Assembly (NCBI GenBank): GCA_029204225.1
Contig: CM055102.1
Span: forward strand, 16,246,229-16,310,228
Reading direction: 5' to 3'
DNA from: Diphasiastrum complanatum
Taxonomy: Eukaryota; Streptophyta; Lycopodiopsida; Lycopodiales; Lycopodiaceae
DNA: 64,000 bases
Positions 12,801 to 24,800 of this stretch are shown in pieces. Below the pieces are notes generated by a model. That model worked only from the letters and a program-made list of their open reading frames with translations, did no database searches and was not told where the DNA came from. The position numbers and the translations under genes were made by a program. The stretch's first letter is position 1, and every line of letters starts with the position of its first letter.

Positions 12801-15800
12801 ATCAACTTTGGTGAACAAGAAGATCAAGCTTTCTTTGCAAAAGGCAAAAGCAAAAGCAAGTGGAAAGGGAAGCCTTCTTTCAAAACTTCCAAAGATGATC
12901 AAAAATCTAAGGAAGCTCAAGATCAAGGCTCCAAGAAGATGGGTAAGTGCCACTATTGCAAGAAGTTTGGGCATCACATCAAAGAATGTAGGAAGAGGCT
13001 TGCAAAGGAAAAAGCGAAAGGTAACGATACAAGTACCGCAATCATTACTTTGGAACAACAATTTGGAAAGGAGGATAATCTTTTCAATATAAAGAATACG
13101 TTCGGTACTTATCTTCAAAGCAAAGGTATCCATCATCAAATGACAACCCCTTACACACCTCAACAAAATGGTGTTGCCGAAAGAAAGAATCGCACTATTA
13201 TGGAGATGGCTCGATCCATGCTCAAGGCAAAGGGCCTACCTCACAAGTTTTGGGCTGAAGCGGTTATAAAGGCGGCTTACATTAGTAATCGGTGTCCTAC
13301 TAAAGCCTTGAAGGTATTAACTCCTTATGAAGTTTGGTATGGTAAGAAGCCTACTATTTCTCACTTACGCATCTTTGGTTGCACGGCTTATGCTTTCATT
13401 CCCGATAAGCTAAGAACCAAGCTTGATGATAAAGAAGTTAAATGCATATTTGTTGGCTATAGTAGCTAAAGCAAGGGCTATAGGTTGTTCAATATGGATA
13501 CTAATAAAATCATAGTAAGTCGTGATATTCATTTTGATGAAAAGACCTCCTATGATGTTGCGCCCACTCATGTCATGAAAGGGGACTTCCCCCATGATGC
13601 ATATCTTGAAATATTTCCAGATTTGGTTTTGCCATCTAATCATGAAGAGAAGGGACTGACATCTACTTCTAGTGGACAGCCCACTACTCCTTCAATTTTG
13701 CAACCCATAGTTCATCAAGAAGAACCTATTTATGGTGAAGAGCAGCCTGTTGAAGACATTGGACAGCAAGGTCCAAGTTCGGAAAACATTGGACAGCAAG
13801 GTCCAAGTTCGGAACACTTTGGACAGCAAAGTGTTGACAAAGGTAAGGCTGTTGGACAGCCCAAACCAGTCCCTAAATGGTTGTTGCAGACTTTGCAGGA
13901 CAACAAAGTGGATCATTTCTATGAAGGGAAGACTCATGCCTCTACTAAATCAGTAGAATTTGCTGATTTATCTGATTTTGCTCTTATTTCTATTGAGGAT
14001 GGTGCAGTAGAACCTGTTTTTTATGAGCAGGCCAGAGGAGTAAAACGTTGGGAGGATGCGATGCAAGAGGAGTACAACTTACTCATGAAGAACCACACTT
14101 GGGTTCTTGTTGATCTTCCACATGGGGCTGGAATCTTCATCTCTCAACAACGATACATTGAGCAGATGTTGAAACAATCTTCTTTCTTCAAGTCACCGCA
14201 AGTTGATGCATATGATGGATGCATTAGTGAAAAGTTTCATGCGAAACCTTTTCAATTTGATGTTTTAGCAAAGGCTGAAAAATTCGAGCATTTTTTGGAA
14301 CTATTTTGTACTAATCAAGGAGGGAGTAAACATGTGTCAACTAGTACTTTTGTTCAAAGTGTTAAGAGCGAGCATTTGTTTGGAGAGAATTTTTCATTAC
14401 TTGAAGAATCTTCTATGTCATCCCATGCCTCTTCGTGGGACAGCTTTGATGACGCCATCGTTGATGCATCTCTTGATAGTTTGCTAAATTTTTTTGATGA
14501 AGATGTTGGACAGCAGGTTCAGTCGTCTTCTTTTGGTCATTTACAGCCCATTTTACATCATGAGCAGTCCATTATGCTTCAAGAACAGCCTGCGGAAGAT
14601 TATGGACAACATGGTCCATGTTGGGAACACTTTGGGCAGCAAAGTGTTGAACAACCCATAACAGTTCCTTGTTGGCTATTGGAGACTTTGCAGGACAGCA
14701 AAGAAATGTCTTACTCTGAACGGACGGCACATGCCTCTTTAAAGTCAGTACCTCATGCTGATTTTTTTTGGTTCTACACTTACTCTTCATCATGATGTTG
14801 GTACATCGCCTATTCTACGTGAGCAAGTCATCTATGGTAAGGTTCAGGAGGATGTGATGCCAAAAGAGTTTGGTACTCTTTTTTATTGTCCTTACGGTAA
14901 GAAGTATTTTCGAATGATGTGGGAGCCTATGATGGATTACAAGTCCATGTTTCGACTTATTGCCGAGTTTATGTTGACTGAGAGTTGGAGAGTGAGAGAG
15001 AGCAAGGATGAGGAGGTGATGGTGGATTGTGGGCAGCGTGGGGCATCGATCCGTGCGTGAACAGGACGGTGGAAGCGACAAGGTGGCGGCGTTTGTCTCC
15101 AAAACGATTTTAGGTAAGTTTTGACTTCAAACCTTGGTAGCTCATAGAATGAGCTGTAGGCAACGTAATGAAGTGGTTTTTGGTTTCAAATCATCTGTAT
15201 TGAACCCCACAGAGATGCTCATGTTGTTAGTTTTTCCCATTTTTGCTTGTATCAAAAGATATGAATCTCATGCCCCTTTTCCATGTGTTTTTATACTCTT
15301 TTGCAAAGTAGCTTATAATCATTTGATTGAGGTGCAATTTTAGGCTAAACTGTGTTTCTTCATGCCCTCAAACAAGCCTGTGCTGTTAGTTTCGGTTTTT
15401 ATCGCTTCTAGAGAATGTTTTCGGTTTAGGGCCCAAACCACATGCGTTTTAGGGTTTAGGGTTGATGTTCGCATCAATCCGAATGTTGTTGCTACCAACA
15501 GAATACTGACATGTGATTGTTTGCTTCCTCTTTTGCAGGTTTGATACATTGGCTGAGTCACACAATCTGATACATTGATAGATTCACATGATGCCGGTCC
15601 TTGGTAGAGGCATTTGGTCAAAGGTAGAGTTGACAGAGGGGGATGTGGCTACGCACCAGGGATCTGGTGCCCGCAGAGGAGATGCCTACATTGTGGCGGC
15701 ATCTTTACTAGTTCTCTTACCAGGGTTAGGGCCCATTTTCTACGACTCACCAGGCCAGATGGGCGGGGGATGGGCATATCCATTTACCCTCACATATCAG

Positions 15801-18800
15801 ATGCAGAGGTGGAGAGATTGATGGACACATACGGGCGTGACGGTTCATCTCTTGAGCCTTTGAGACCATCTCACAGTGCTGTTCGTGGGTTAGTGCAGGA
15901 GCAGGGACTAGAGCAGGTTTGGGACATGGTAAAGGTGCAGGGTCCAGAGCAGATGCAGAGGCAGGGCCTAGTCACATGGGGGGAGATGTTCCTAGAGCAT
16001 CCAGCACACATGCAGAGGCAGGGCCTAGTCACGTGGGGGGGGGGGTGTTCGTAGAGCGTCCAGCACACGTGCACCCTCTCGTCCAGTTGTTCCTTCAGCC
16101 ACAGGTCCATCTCGTCCAGCATCGTCATCAGCTGTTGACGCACCATTTACAGAGTCAGATCATGCCACAGAGGGCCGCAACGATGCAGCAGGTGATGCTC
16201 CACAGTCAGACACACCTTCAGCACGCCCATCTACTGTTTCTGGTGGGCGTTCTAGACCAGGAGAGTCCTCTGTGCAGCAGAGAGCGGTTAGGGCTAGGCA
16301 GCAGACATTGGACCGAGGTGCGTGATGTGGGCCGCGGGCTGCCTGCTCGCGGCCCATATAAAAAAATTTGAAATTTTTTTCGCGTTCCGGGACAGCGTTT
16401 CTGGTCCCGGAACGCGAGCGATCCGGAACGCGCGATCCGGATCGCGCTCCTTCCGGATCACGATCCGCTGCAACACAGGTCTATTTACAGGACAGGATCC
16501 GGGAATAAGCTCAATCTTATGTTCAACACTTCTATTAGGTGGTAATGCAGATGGCAAATCGTCAGTAAACACATCTGCAAACTCACTCCTAATTTCACAG
16601 TCTAGGTTAGTTGAAGTATTGTCTTGCACTTGCCACATGCTACTCTCACTAGTACTAGTAGTCATATCCAGCAGAAAACAAACATACATACCTTCATAGC
16701 TTACCTTACGCAACTGCGTAGATGAGACCAGTGGTCTTGGAGGCACATCCCGGTCACCACGGATGGAATGAAGCTTACCACCATGCTGAAACTCATACAC
16801 ATGAGTATCCCAGGCTATGTAAGGCTTTCGCATCGCGTGCCAACACATCCCCAGAACAACATCAAATCGTGCCAAACGAGTTATCTCAAAATCCAACTCC
16901 TCAGAATAACTCTGAATAGTTAAAGGCATACTCACAACCCTTGTGTCCCAAATCTTTGTACCCTTTCCATCAGCCATCTCGATTGTGTACTGGTACTTGG
17001 ACGGTTGTGTGCTCACTTTTAACTTCTTAACAAGAGTTGAATTTATGACATTATGCGAGGACCCGGTGTCAAATAGAACTAAAATACTTCTACCACAAAG
17101 CTGTCCACGCATAACTATCAAAGAAGTGTCAGGAAACTGATACCCATATTGCGTCGCTTTTGATAGTGAGGAGGAGCTGTGTCCACCTTTTGCACCACAA
17201 AGACATTCATCAAACGAGGAACATCAGGATTAGCTTCTGGCAAGATCCCTCTACTTCCATTGGTTGCTGCTGCTGCTCTACTTGAAGGTTATAAGTGGTT
17301 CTCATTTGGTTTCGTGGACATTCCTTCCACCGATGTTGTCCCAAGCATCCAAAGCATAAATTCTCTCTTTTTGCTCTCTCTTGGTCTTGTGGCGACAACA
17401 TAGAGCGTTGACCCCCTTGGGCATTAGGGCGCCCATACAACCCTTTGCCTTTTGGAGCACCAACCCCTTTACCCTTTTGGCCACCTAGAGCTTGCCCTTG
17501 TCCTTGCCCTTGCCATTGGCCTTTAAACTTCTTGAATTTGCGCTTACCCCAAGGCATTTGTGTAATAGATCCTAACACCACAGTAGGGCAAACACTAATT
17601 GATCCACCCAACCTTGCCTACTCCCTGATATAGAGTAAGCCCCTCCTAGCCCAATGTGAGGACTGGTAGCATGCAACTGCCAAGTGTCGGCCACGTGTCA
17701 CTGACGTGGCCGACTGCACGTCGGGACCCAACTGGGGGCCCTGTCCTGCTGACAGGGTCCCTAGACTGTGTTAGGCCCGCCATGGCTATGGACCGTGCTG
17801 GGGAACATTACTCACACTGTCTTGCCCTGTTGGTCGTGTACGCTGGACACGACCCTGACTGTGGTATCTGACCTATCTGTGTTCTCTAGGGTTCGCCACT
17901 GGTCAGCTGCTGATTTCAGAGAGTTACCTGTACAAGGAAGTTGGCTTCCTACTACTGTAAATTCTCAGTGAAATTCAAAAGTTTGAAGGCTGCACCTATA
18001 ACGATTCTCCTCCTCTATTCCTCTCTGAGAATCTGAGAAATTTTTCCTATCCTCTGATAGCTTTCTCTACTGCTGCTACTAAACTCCCAAAGATGGAGAT
18101 GGCTCTGATACCAGTGTAATAGATCCTAACACCACAGTAAGGCAAACACTAACTGATCCACCCAACCTTGCCTACTCCCTGATATAGAGTAAGCCCATCC
18201 TAGCCCAATGTGAGGACTGGTAGCATGCAACTGCCAAGTGTCGGCCACGTGTCACTGACGTGGCCGATTGCACGTCGGGACCCAACTGGGGGCCCTGTCC
18301 TGTTGACAGGGTCCCTAGACTGTGTTAGGCCCGCCATGGCTATGGATCGTGCTGGGCCACACTACTCACACTGTCTTGCCCTGTTGGTCGTGTACGCTGG
18401 ACACGACCCTGACTGTGGTATCTGACCTATCTGTGTTCTCTAGGGTTCGGCACTGGTCACGAGCTCGTAACAATTTGGCCTTGACCACTCGAGGTTCCCG
18501 TAGCAGGTTCATGGGACTTCTTCCTATCTTCATAATAAAGAGCCATCTGAATGGCATTCTGAATAGTGTGTGTTTGCTCCCTTCGCACAAAAGGCCGCAA
18601 ATTCTCCCTGAGTCCTTCGATGAAATAGAACACATGTAAATACATAGGCACATCCTCAGGAATCCTCAGCAACGCCTCTCTATACTGATCAACATATTCT
18701 TGAACCGACCAATTGCCTTGCTTGAGGCATGTCCACTGTTGCATGGCTCGATTCTTTTCATCCAGAGGCACCCAATTTTGCGCAAACATTTGTCGAAATG

Positions 18801-21800
18801 CCTCCCAGGAATCCGGTACAAGACCATCTTTTTCAACCTTTCTCCACCATCGTTGTGCCGATTCCTGTAACCGATAGGTAGCTTCAGCAATCATTTATGA
18901 CTCATCGGTAATTCCACACATTCCAAAGGCCTTTTCCCATTTTTGTAGCCAGTTTTCCATCGCATCTGTGGTTCTACCCGCTACTGCACCTGTAAACTTT
19001 GGAGGTATCAAGTCCTTAATGGGCGTCAGCTTGCGCTTCCTGCCAAGATCTGCATCTCTTTCAGTTGAACCAGGCTCACCACCCAAATTCCATGTTGCAC
19101 TAACTCTTTCAGGTGCATGGCTAGGCTTCAATTGTTCTAAGATCTTCTTTAGCATCTGCTCCATGCCATCAACTTTGACAGAAAGTGCATCGATTCTCTG
19201 AGAATCATGTGTTGCATCACTAGAAGATGCCATAGCAAAAACTCGCCAGGAAACACAGAGCAACTTGCAAAATTGTGCAAAAAAACCAGCAACTAAAGCA
19301 CTTGAAACACGTCACAAATAGGCTTTTCTCACCCAAACAAGCTAAACAGATGGACTACCCTGAATTCCTAAAAGAACTGGATAGAATAGATCCTTTACAG
19401 CCAAAATCTGGCAACCCACAAACTCTTTTTCTTGAAAAAATAGCAAACAAGGATTTGAAACTGACAATCTTTGAAAACAAGAAATAACAGAATAGGAATC
19501 TGATAGGCACTACCCCACCAGTGACCTACCACCAGAAGACTATAGCAACTATCAGATTCGAAAAATACTGAGAATTGAAAAAGTTACAAACACTTTTACA
19601 AAACTAAGGAAGGCTGATTTTTACAAAAGCAAAGAGAAAAAGCAGGCTAAACAATAGGGCTGCCCAAGGACCAGCAATCCACCATAGGGCTGCAATCTGT
19701 AAGCTTCAAGGCTCTCAAAATGCTCAGAAAAACTCTTGTAGAAGGGCGTTGTTAGCTTATTTCTACGGTTTTCCCTAACTAACTACACTTAAAGCTTACT
19801 CCCTTCCTACTCCAACCACGAGCAATAACATGAATAGATGGTGGAGGCGGCTTACACCCTCCCCTCTCTCACCTCTCTAAGATTAGCAAGAAATAGCAAT
19901 GTAAATGAAAGAGCAAATAATAGCAAACATAAAATACAAGAACGTGAGAGAGAGTGAGAGAGTAGAGTGCAAGGATGGTCACAACTTAATTCGGCATAAT
20001 CTCCTTCTCCTATATGAACATGAAAAGTGGGTATAAGAGGTGCTTTTTTATTCTTGGGGAAGGCCCTACCCCTTCTCTTTGATTGGCTACTTCTAAATGA
20101 CAAGGATTCTAATCCAAGCCCTTCATGTAAAATGCGATGGTTCCAAAATGAGAAGGATGCCTTTCACATGAATCATGTGAGTTCCTCCAAACTTGGAATC
20201 ATATTATCTTGTTTTTAATTATTTTATGCCCCAAGGGTTTTATATTCCGAGTTCTACAACTTCTATTAAACAAACTAGCATGCTTATTGGGTTGGGCTTA
20301 TACATGCAGGATGCCAGTGCCCTCGCACTTATTGCACCTAATTGTACAATGTATTGTGGTGGGGCCCACTTAGCAAGCATACCTATACAGTACTTTAGTG
20401 GCAGATGTGCACTTAGTTACCCACTCCTACAAAGTCATGATATTGTCGATATAAATGTGAAGGGTTGAGTGTTTAAGTACAGGAGGACCCTAGGCCTTAC
20501 AACTCTAGGAAAACCTTACCATCTTTGACATATTTTTTGAAAAACATTTCCTACTTGTGAATCATACATCCCTTAATCCAACCTAGAGTAGATACTAGGA
20601 GAAGTTTATGATTTGACTATTTTAGGCACCCTAAAATCTGAACCCAAACATTCATGTGTACTTTGTCGTAAGAACTTTTTTAATCTTCCTTTTGTAATAC
20701 ACATCAACAACATCTATGTAAGTTTTACTATTTAGGTGAGACGTGATAATAGAAAATTTTGACCAAATTGTGTTAAATAAACATATGCTATTTTGCAGGA
20801 CCTTCTTATACTTGTTGTCCTCAAGATGTTGGAGTGGGGGAAGGTAGCTGGAGTGGCTGTGCTTTTGGCCCCCGCCAACCTTCTTTGGTAAATTCTAAGT
20901 GCCGAATCTCTTATTGTTAGAGCCTTTACTCCCTATCCCGGTTTGTACAGTTTTTCTAGATAGATGCACATTTTGTAATTATTGTAATTACTGAAATGGC
21001 CAAGTCACCAGCTTGTGGTGACCTTTTTAAATAAATTGTAATTAGTGGGCATTGGACCTTAGAGAGTCGTGTTTAGCTTTGGTATGGGATACTAGGTCAT
21101 TTATTAGGATTGGCTGGACTAACAAAAAGTAGGGTAGTTGACTAGTTTGCTGGGAATCTGGAAGGTGTGGAACGATTCCTCGGTGCATGCACTACGCCTA
21201 TCGGATTCGAATCAGAAGAGTGAGTCGAATGACTCGGTTGATTCTACTTGATTCTAACTTTGAAGGTCAGAATCGATAGGATCGATTACGTAGGCAAACA
21301 CAAAGTCTTACGACAATAGTTGCGAAGTAAAGCAGACGATTTAGACAAAACTGTAAGAGAATATTAGACAGATGAAGAAAGCATAGCATGCACATTGACA
21401 TCAATCTAAACGCAATAAGACAATAAAATTGATTCACAAAGTATAAAGATACCCCTTCAGGGCGGCAAGTAGCTATAAAATCTACGGACAATGATTGTAT
21501 GGGCAATTCAATGTTCAGAAGGGGCCAACGATCTTTGTTGCTATTGCTACATGACCAAGAGTGTTCCAAATGTGAAAGTTTCATTTTTCTTTGATTACTT
21601 GTGAGGATGCATGTGGAAGGAATGTTACCCGAACCCAATGCAGACTTCATGCAATTTGCTAGTGGAACTAGCTCGAGTACTTATGGCTATTGGAGCAAGA
21701 CGAACTACAGGGAAGTACTCGCCTTATGAAAGTGTCGATGATTAGGTACAATTGATATTATTTCTTTTTTGCCACAGTTGTTTAAAACGGCGCAACACAG

Positions 21801-24800
21801 GTATCATTTTCCTGTTACTTCTTTGATTGTTATAAGTGGACAAATATGTGGTATGAATGTGTTCTACTTGACACCATGTCCTCCCATAGCGTACCTGACT
21901 CTGATTGAAAGGTTGAATGTGAGCACATAACCATCCCTGTACTAGTACATAGTCGTGAAGACTGATGACAAGGGTGATGTTGGGGTAGTTTTCAGGGCTG
22001 TGGGTATGCCATTAACCATTTAGAGTTAGGTTAAGGAGTTGGATATTAAGATAATGTGTTTGGCGTGTTTTGATGTGGTATTGGGGATAAATTGGCTCAT
22101 AGCACGGAAGCTCTACATTGCTTGGGGTACTCATGTGTATGAGTTCCAATGCGATGGTAGAATCCGTTCACTTCAAGGTAACCCCGATGTGCCTCCATGA
22201 CCTTTGATCATGGCAACTTAGTATGTGGGGGTCCGCTTTAACTATATGTGCTTTAGTTTTTGTTTAATATATTTACTGCTGGTTGCAAAAGTACATATGG
22301 CAAGAACAAATTGACTTACCTAGGAACCTAGACCAACATATGGGTAATGGCGTATGTGTGTGGGCTTATCGATGCTTGAACACTCCCCAAGGGCAAAGGA
22401 TGGCATGGGACGCCTAATGTTCGAGTTTGTCAAGCATCAATATCCTATTCTGCATATTGATGGTCTGGTATTGTACGGTGCAAGATCCAAGCAAATTACT
22501 GACCTAAACAGTACCAACAATAGAAAACTCATTCACTTGCCCAAAACTTGACTTTGTAACTTATTGATGGAAAGCTGCAACGGAAAAGCTGTGAAATGTT
22601 GTGGAACGTTATGAAGGGCATATGGTAATACTAATGTCATGGTAGGTGCCTTTGCTGCAAAGAAACGCTGGGTTTTTTCATCAGTGAAACTCTCAAAATC
22701 TGAATTGGCACATGATCAAATGAGGACTCTTTCAAGAGTACTTATTCCTTTTGTTGGCATGTTTCCTCTTTAAAAATATGGCCAAGTCCTTGATTAATTG
22801 ACTAAATAGCTGAATTGGGACTAAATGTAATCCAATGTGGTTTCTAGAGGCAAGATGTACTTGCTGAGGCCCTACCTATCATGTAACACAAACATTGTAG
22901 AGGAATGTAATTAGTGCTCTTTACTATCATATATGGGATTTGGTCACATGAATTTGCTTGAGAGCTAAATGTCTGTTTCCTTTGGATTGACCTGCAGAGA
23001 AATTAGTGGTGGTTGCACTAGAATATCAGAAAGATCTTGCATGGGATTATGAGACATGGATTCTAAGTGGCTATTGTGAATTAGGCACTCCTTATCTTGA
23101 AAGACGTTTTCAATTTTGATCAGCATTTAAAGAAAATTTTTCTTTGGAAACTTGAAAAGAAAAATAGATTGTGCAGGAGCAACATAGATACCTGTTCCTT
23201 ATTTATCTCTTTGGTATCCGATGTCCCGTATGTATGGAATGTGATAATTGATTAGTTGATACATTTTAATTATTTTGAGCTAATATCAAATGCTAGGTAG
23301 TTCAGAACCAATGTTCCTTGTCTTTCTTTGTTTAACAAGCTGGGACTGAATATTCTCTAACGTCAATCAGGTTGTGGTTGCACGTGGCATGGCTAAAAGC
23401 ATTGACCTTTATGACAAGGATATGCATGTTCGCACTCTACACACGTGAGTTGCTACTTCTCTCTATGTAGGATTGTTTCTTTCAGGGCAATATCTGATCA
23501 GAAGTTCTTTGAGCAAGGTTCCGGATATGAGTTAACGAAGGCCATCGATCTTTTGAATGCTCCTGGAATTACAAGATTTTGATTACATTTGTTGTAGCAA
23601 TTTCGATGTATGTAGTTTGCAGATTACCTCACAATCAATGATGTCAAGGCATTACAGAATATGCTTGCATTCTGAGACTTGTTTGAGTATCTTAGAATAG
23701 ATTCTTAAAAGAGAACTACATATGAAAACATTAAGACAACCCTGATATATTTACAGCTCTTATGTAAGTGATTGGTGCCATAAATGTCACAAGATGCCTT
23801 TCTTTTTATCATAAGCTCACTCTATAGATGTCTGAGAATGTTTCAATATTAGCTCTCTCATTGTAGTCTTGCATTAAGGAAGGGTCTTCACTGTCTGCAG
23901 GTGAATTAGTACTAAGTTTTCACTCTCTGTAATAGCTGTCATGTGTAGGCTGCAACCACCAACGGCAATGACATTCCTTGATGGTCCCTTTAATGGCGAT
24001 GGTATCTCATCCGGATTAGTTGTCACAGAGGCTTCTCAGGTGCTGTTAGGCCTCAAGGCGATTCTAAAAGTTTACCTTTCATAGAGTGTCTGATTTGTCT
24101 TCAAGGAATTTGAATTCTGATGCTCCTTGTTTCTGGTAGGCTTGCTGTACTGGCATATCATTTCATAGCTTTCTAGTTGCTCTAATGTGCAAGTCAAATT
24201 CTTAAGAACCTTCATAGTTTTGTGCTTCTGATGGGATTTTTGTGGTGCTCTGTTGTCTGACAGCTGAGCATTTGGGATTTGAGGGCTGGTGAACGAAATG
24301 GCTGTGTCCAGCGAATACTAGGAACCCTTTCAGGGGAGTCATTATATGCCGTTTGCAGCTCATCAGATGGGATGGTGGGAACTGGTGGCTCAGATCGTTC
24401 CATCACTGTTTTTGACTCATTCAAGTAAGCAAGAATTGCTTTTTTGGGTAACGATCTTTTGAGGCAACAAAACTGTGAATCGTATAAGACCTTTAGCCCA
24501 TTTCTTCTCTAGTATAATTTTTGAAATAAAAATGTTAGAAGTTTGTATGCAGGTTTTGTGTGAAAATCAAAATGGGATTAGCCAGTTTCTGAAGTAACCT
24601 CATCAGATTCGACTATATCACCTTCAAGTAAACTTAATTTTAACTGGCTTACATGAAACATTGGGTGAGCAGTTGACTTATTCTGAGGATCAAGTTCGTA
24701 AGCTAAAGAACCAATTTTCTTTATAATCCAAAACGGTCCACAATATCTGGTAGACAACTTATAATGCTTCCCTGTATGCATAGTCTTAGAATTTTTTGGA

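Larger units (their letters stand above)
17561..18459 (-). mobile_element. TRIM: miniature non-autonomous LTR retrotransposon
   Basis: 899 bases in total. Two direct LTRs of exactly 345 bases (17561-17905 and 18115-18459), each TG...CA on both strands, differ at only a handful of positions. The 209-base interior has no coding capacity. A minus-strand primer site complementary to initiator tRNA-Met lies beside the right LTR, so the element points left. No convincing polypurine tract is seen. It splits the gypsy-2 gag frame. Its flanks (ATTTG and CGAGC) do not form a target duplication. Confidence 0.85.

Noticed and set aside
15060-15113. Coding first exon joined to the BED exon
   Set aside because: None of the frames crosses the 15113/15539 junction without a nearby stop.
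17656-18425. Pair of identical 71-codon frames
   Set aside because: They are the two LTRs of the TRIM, non-coding.
17561-19263. Reading the 345-bp repeats as LTRs of gypsy-2
   Set aside because: Gag coding continues on both sides of the pair, and the primer site lies between the repeats, so they form a separate small element.
22997-23120. Possible extra WD40 exon
   Set aside because: Exons e and f already join in phase 0; inclusion would introduce a stop.
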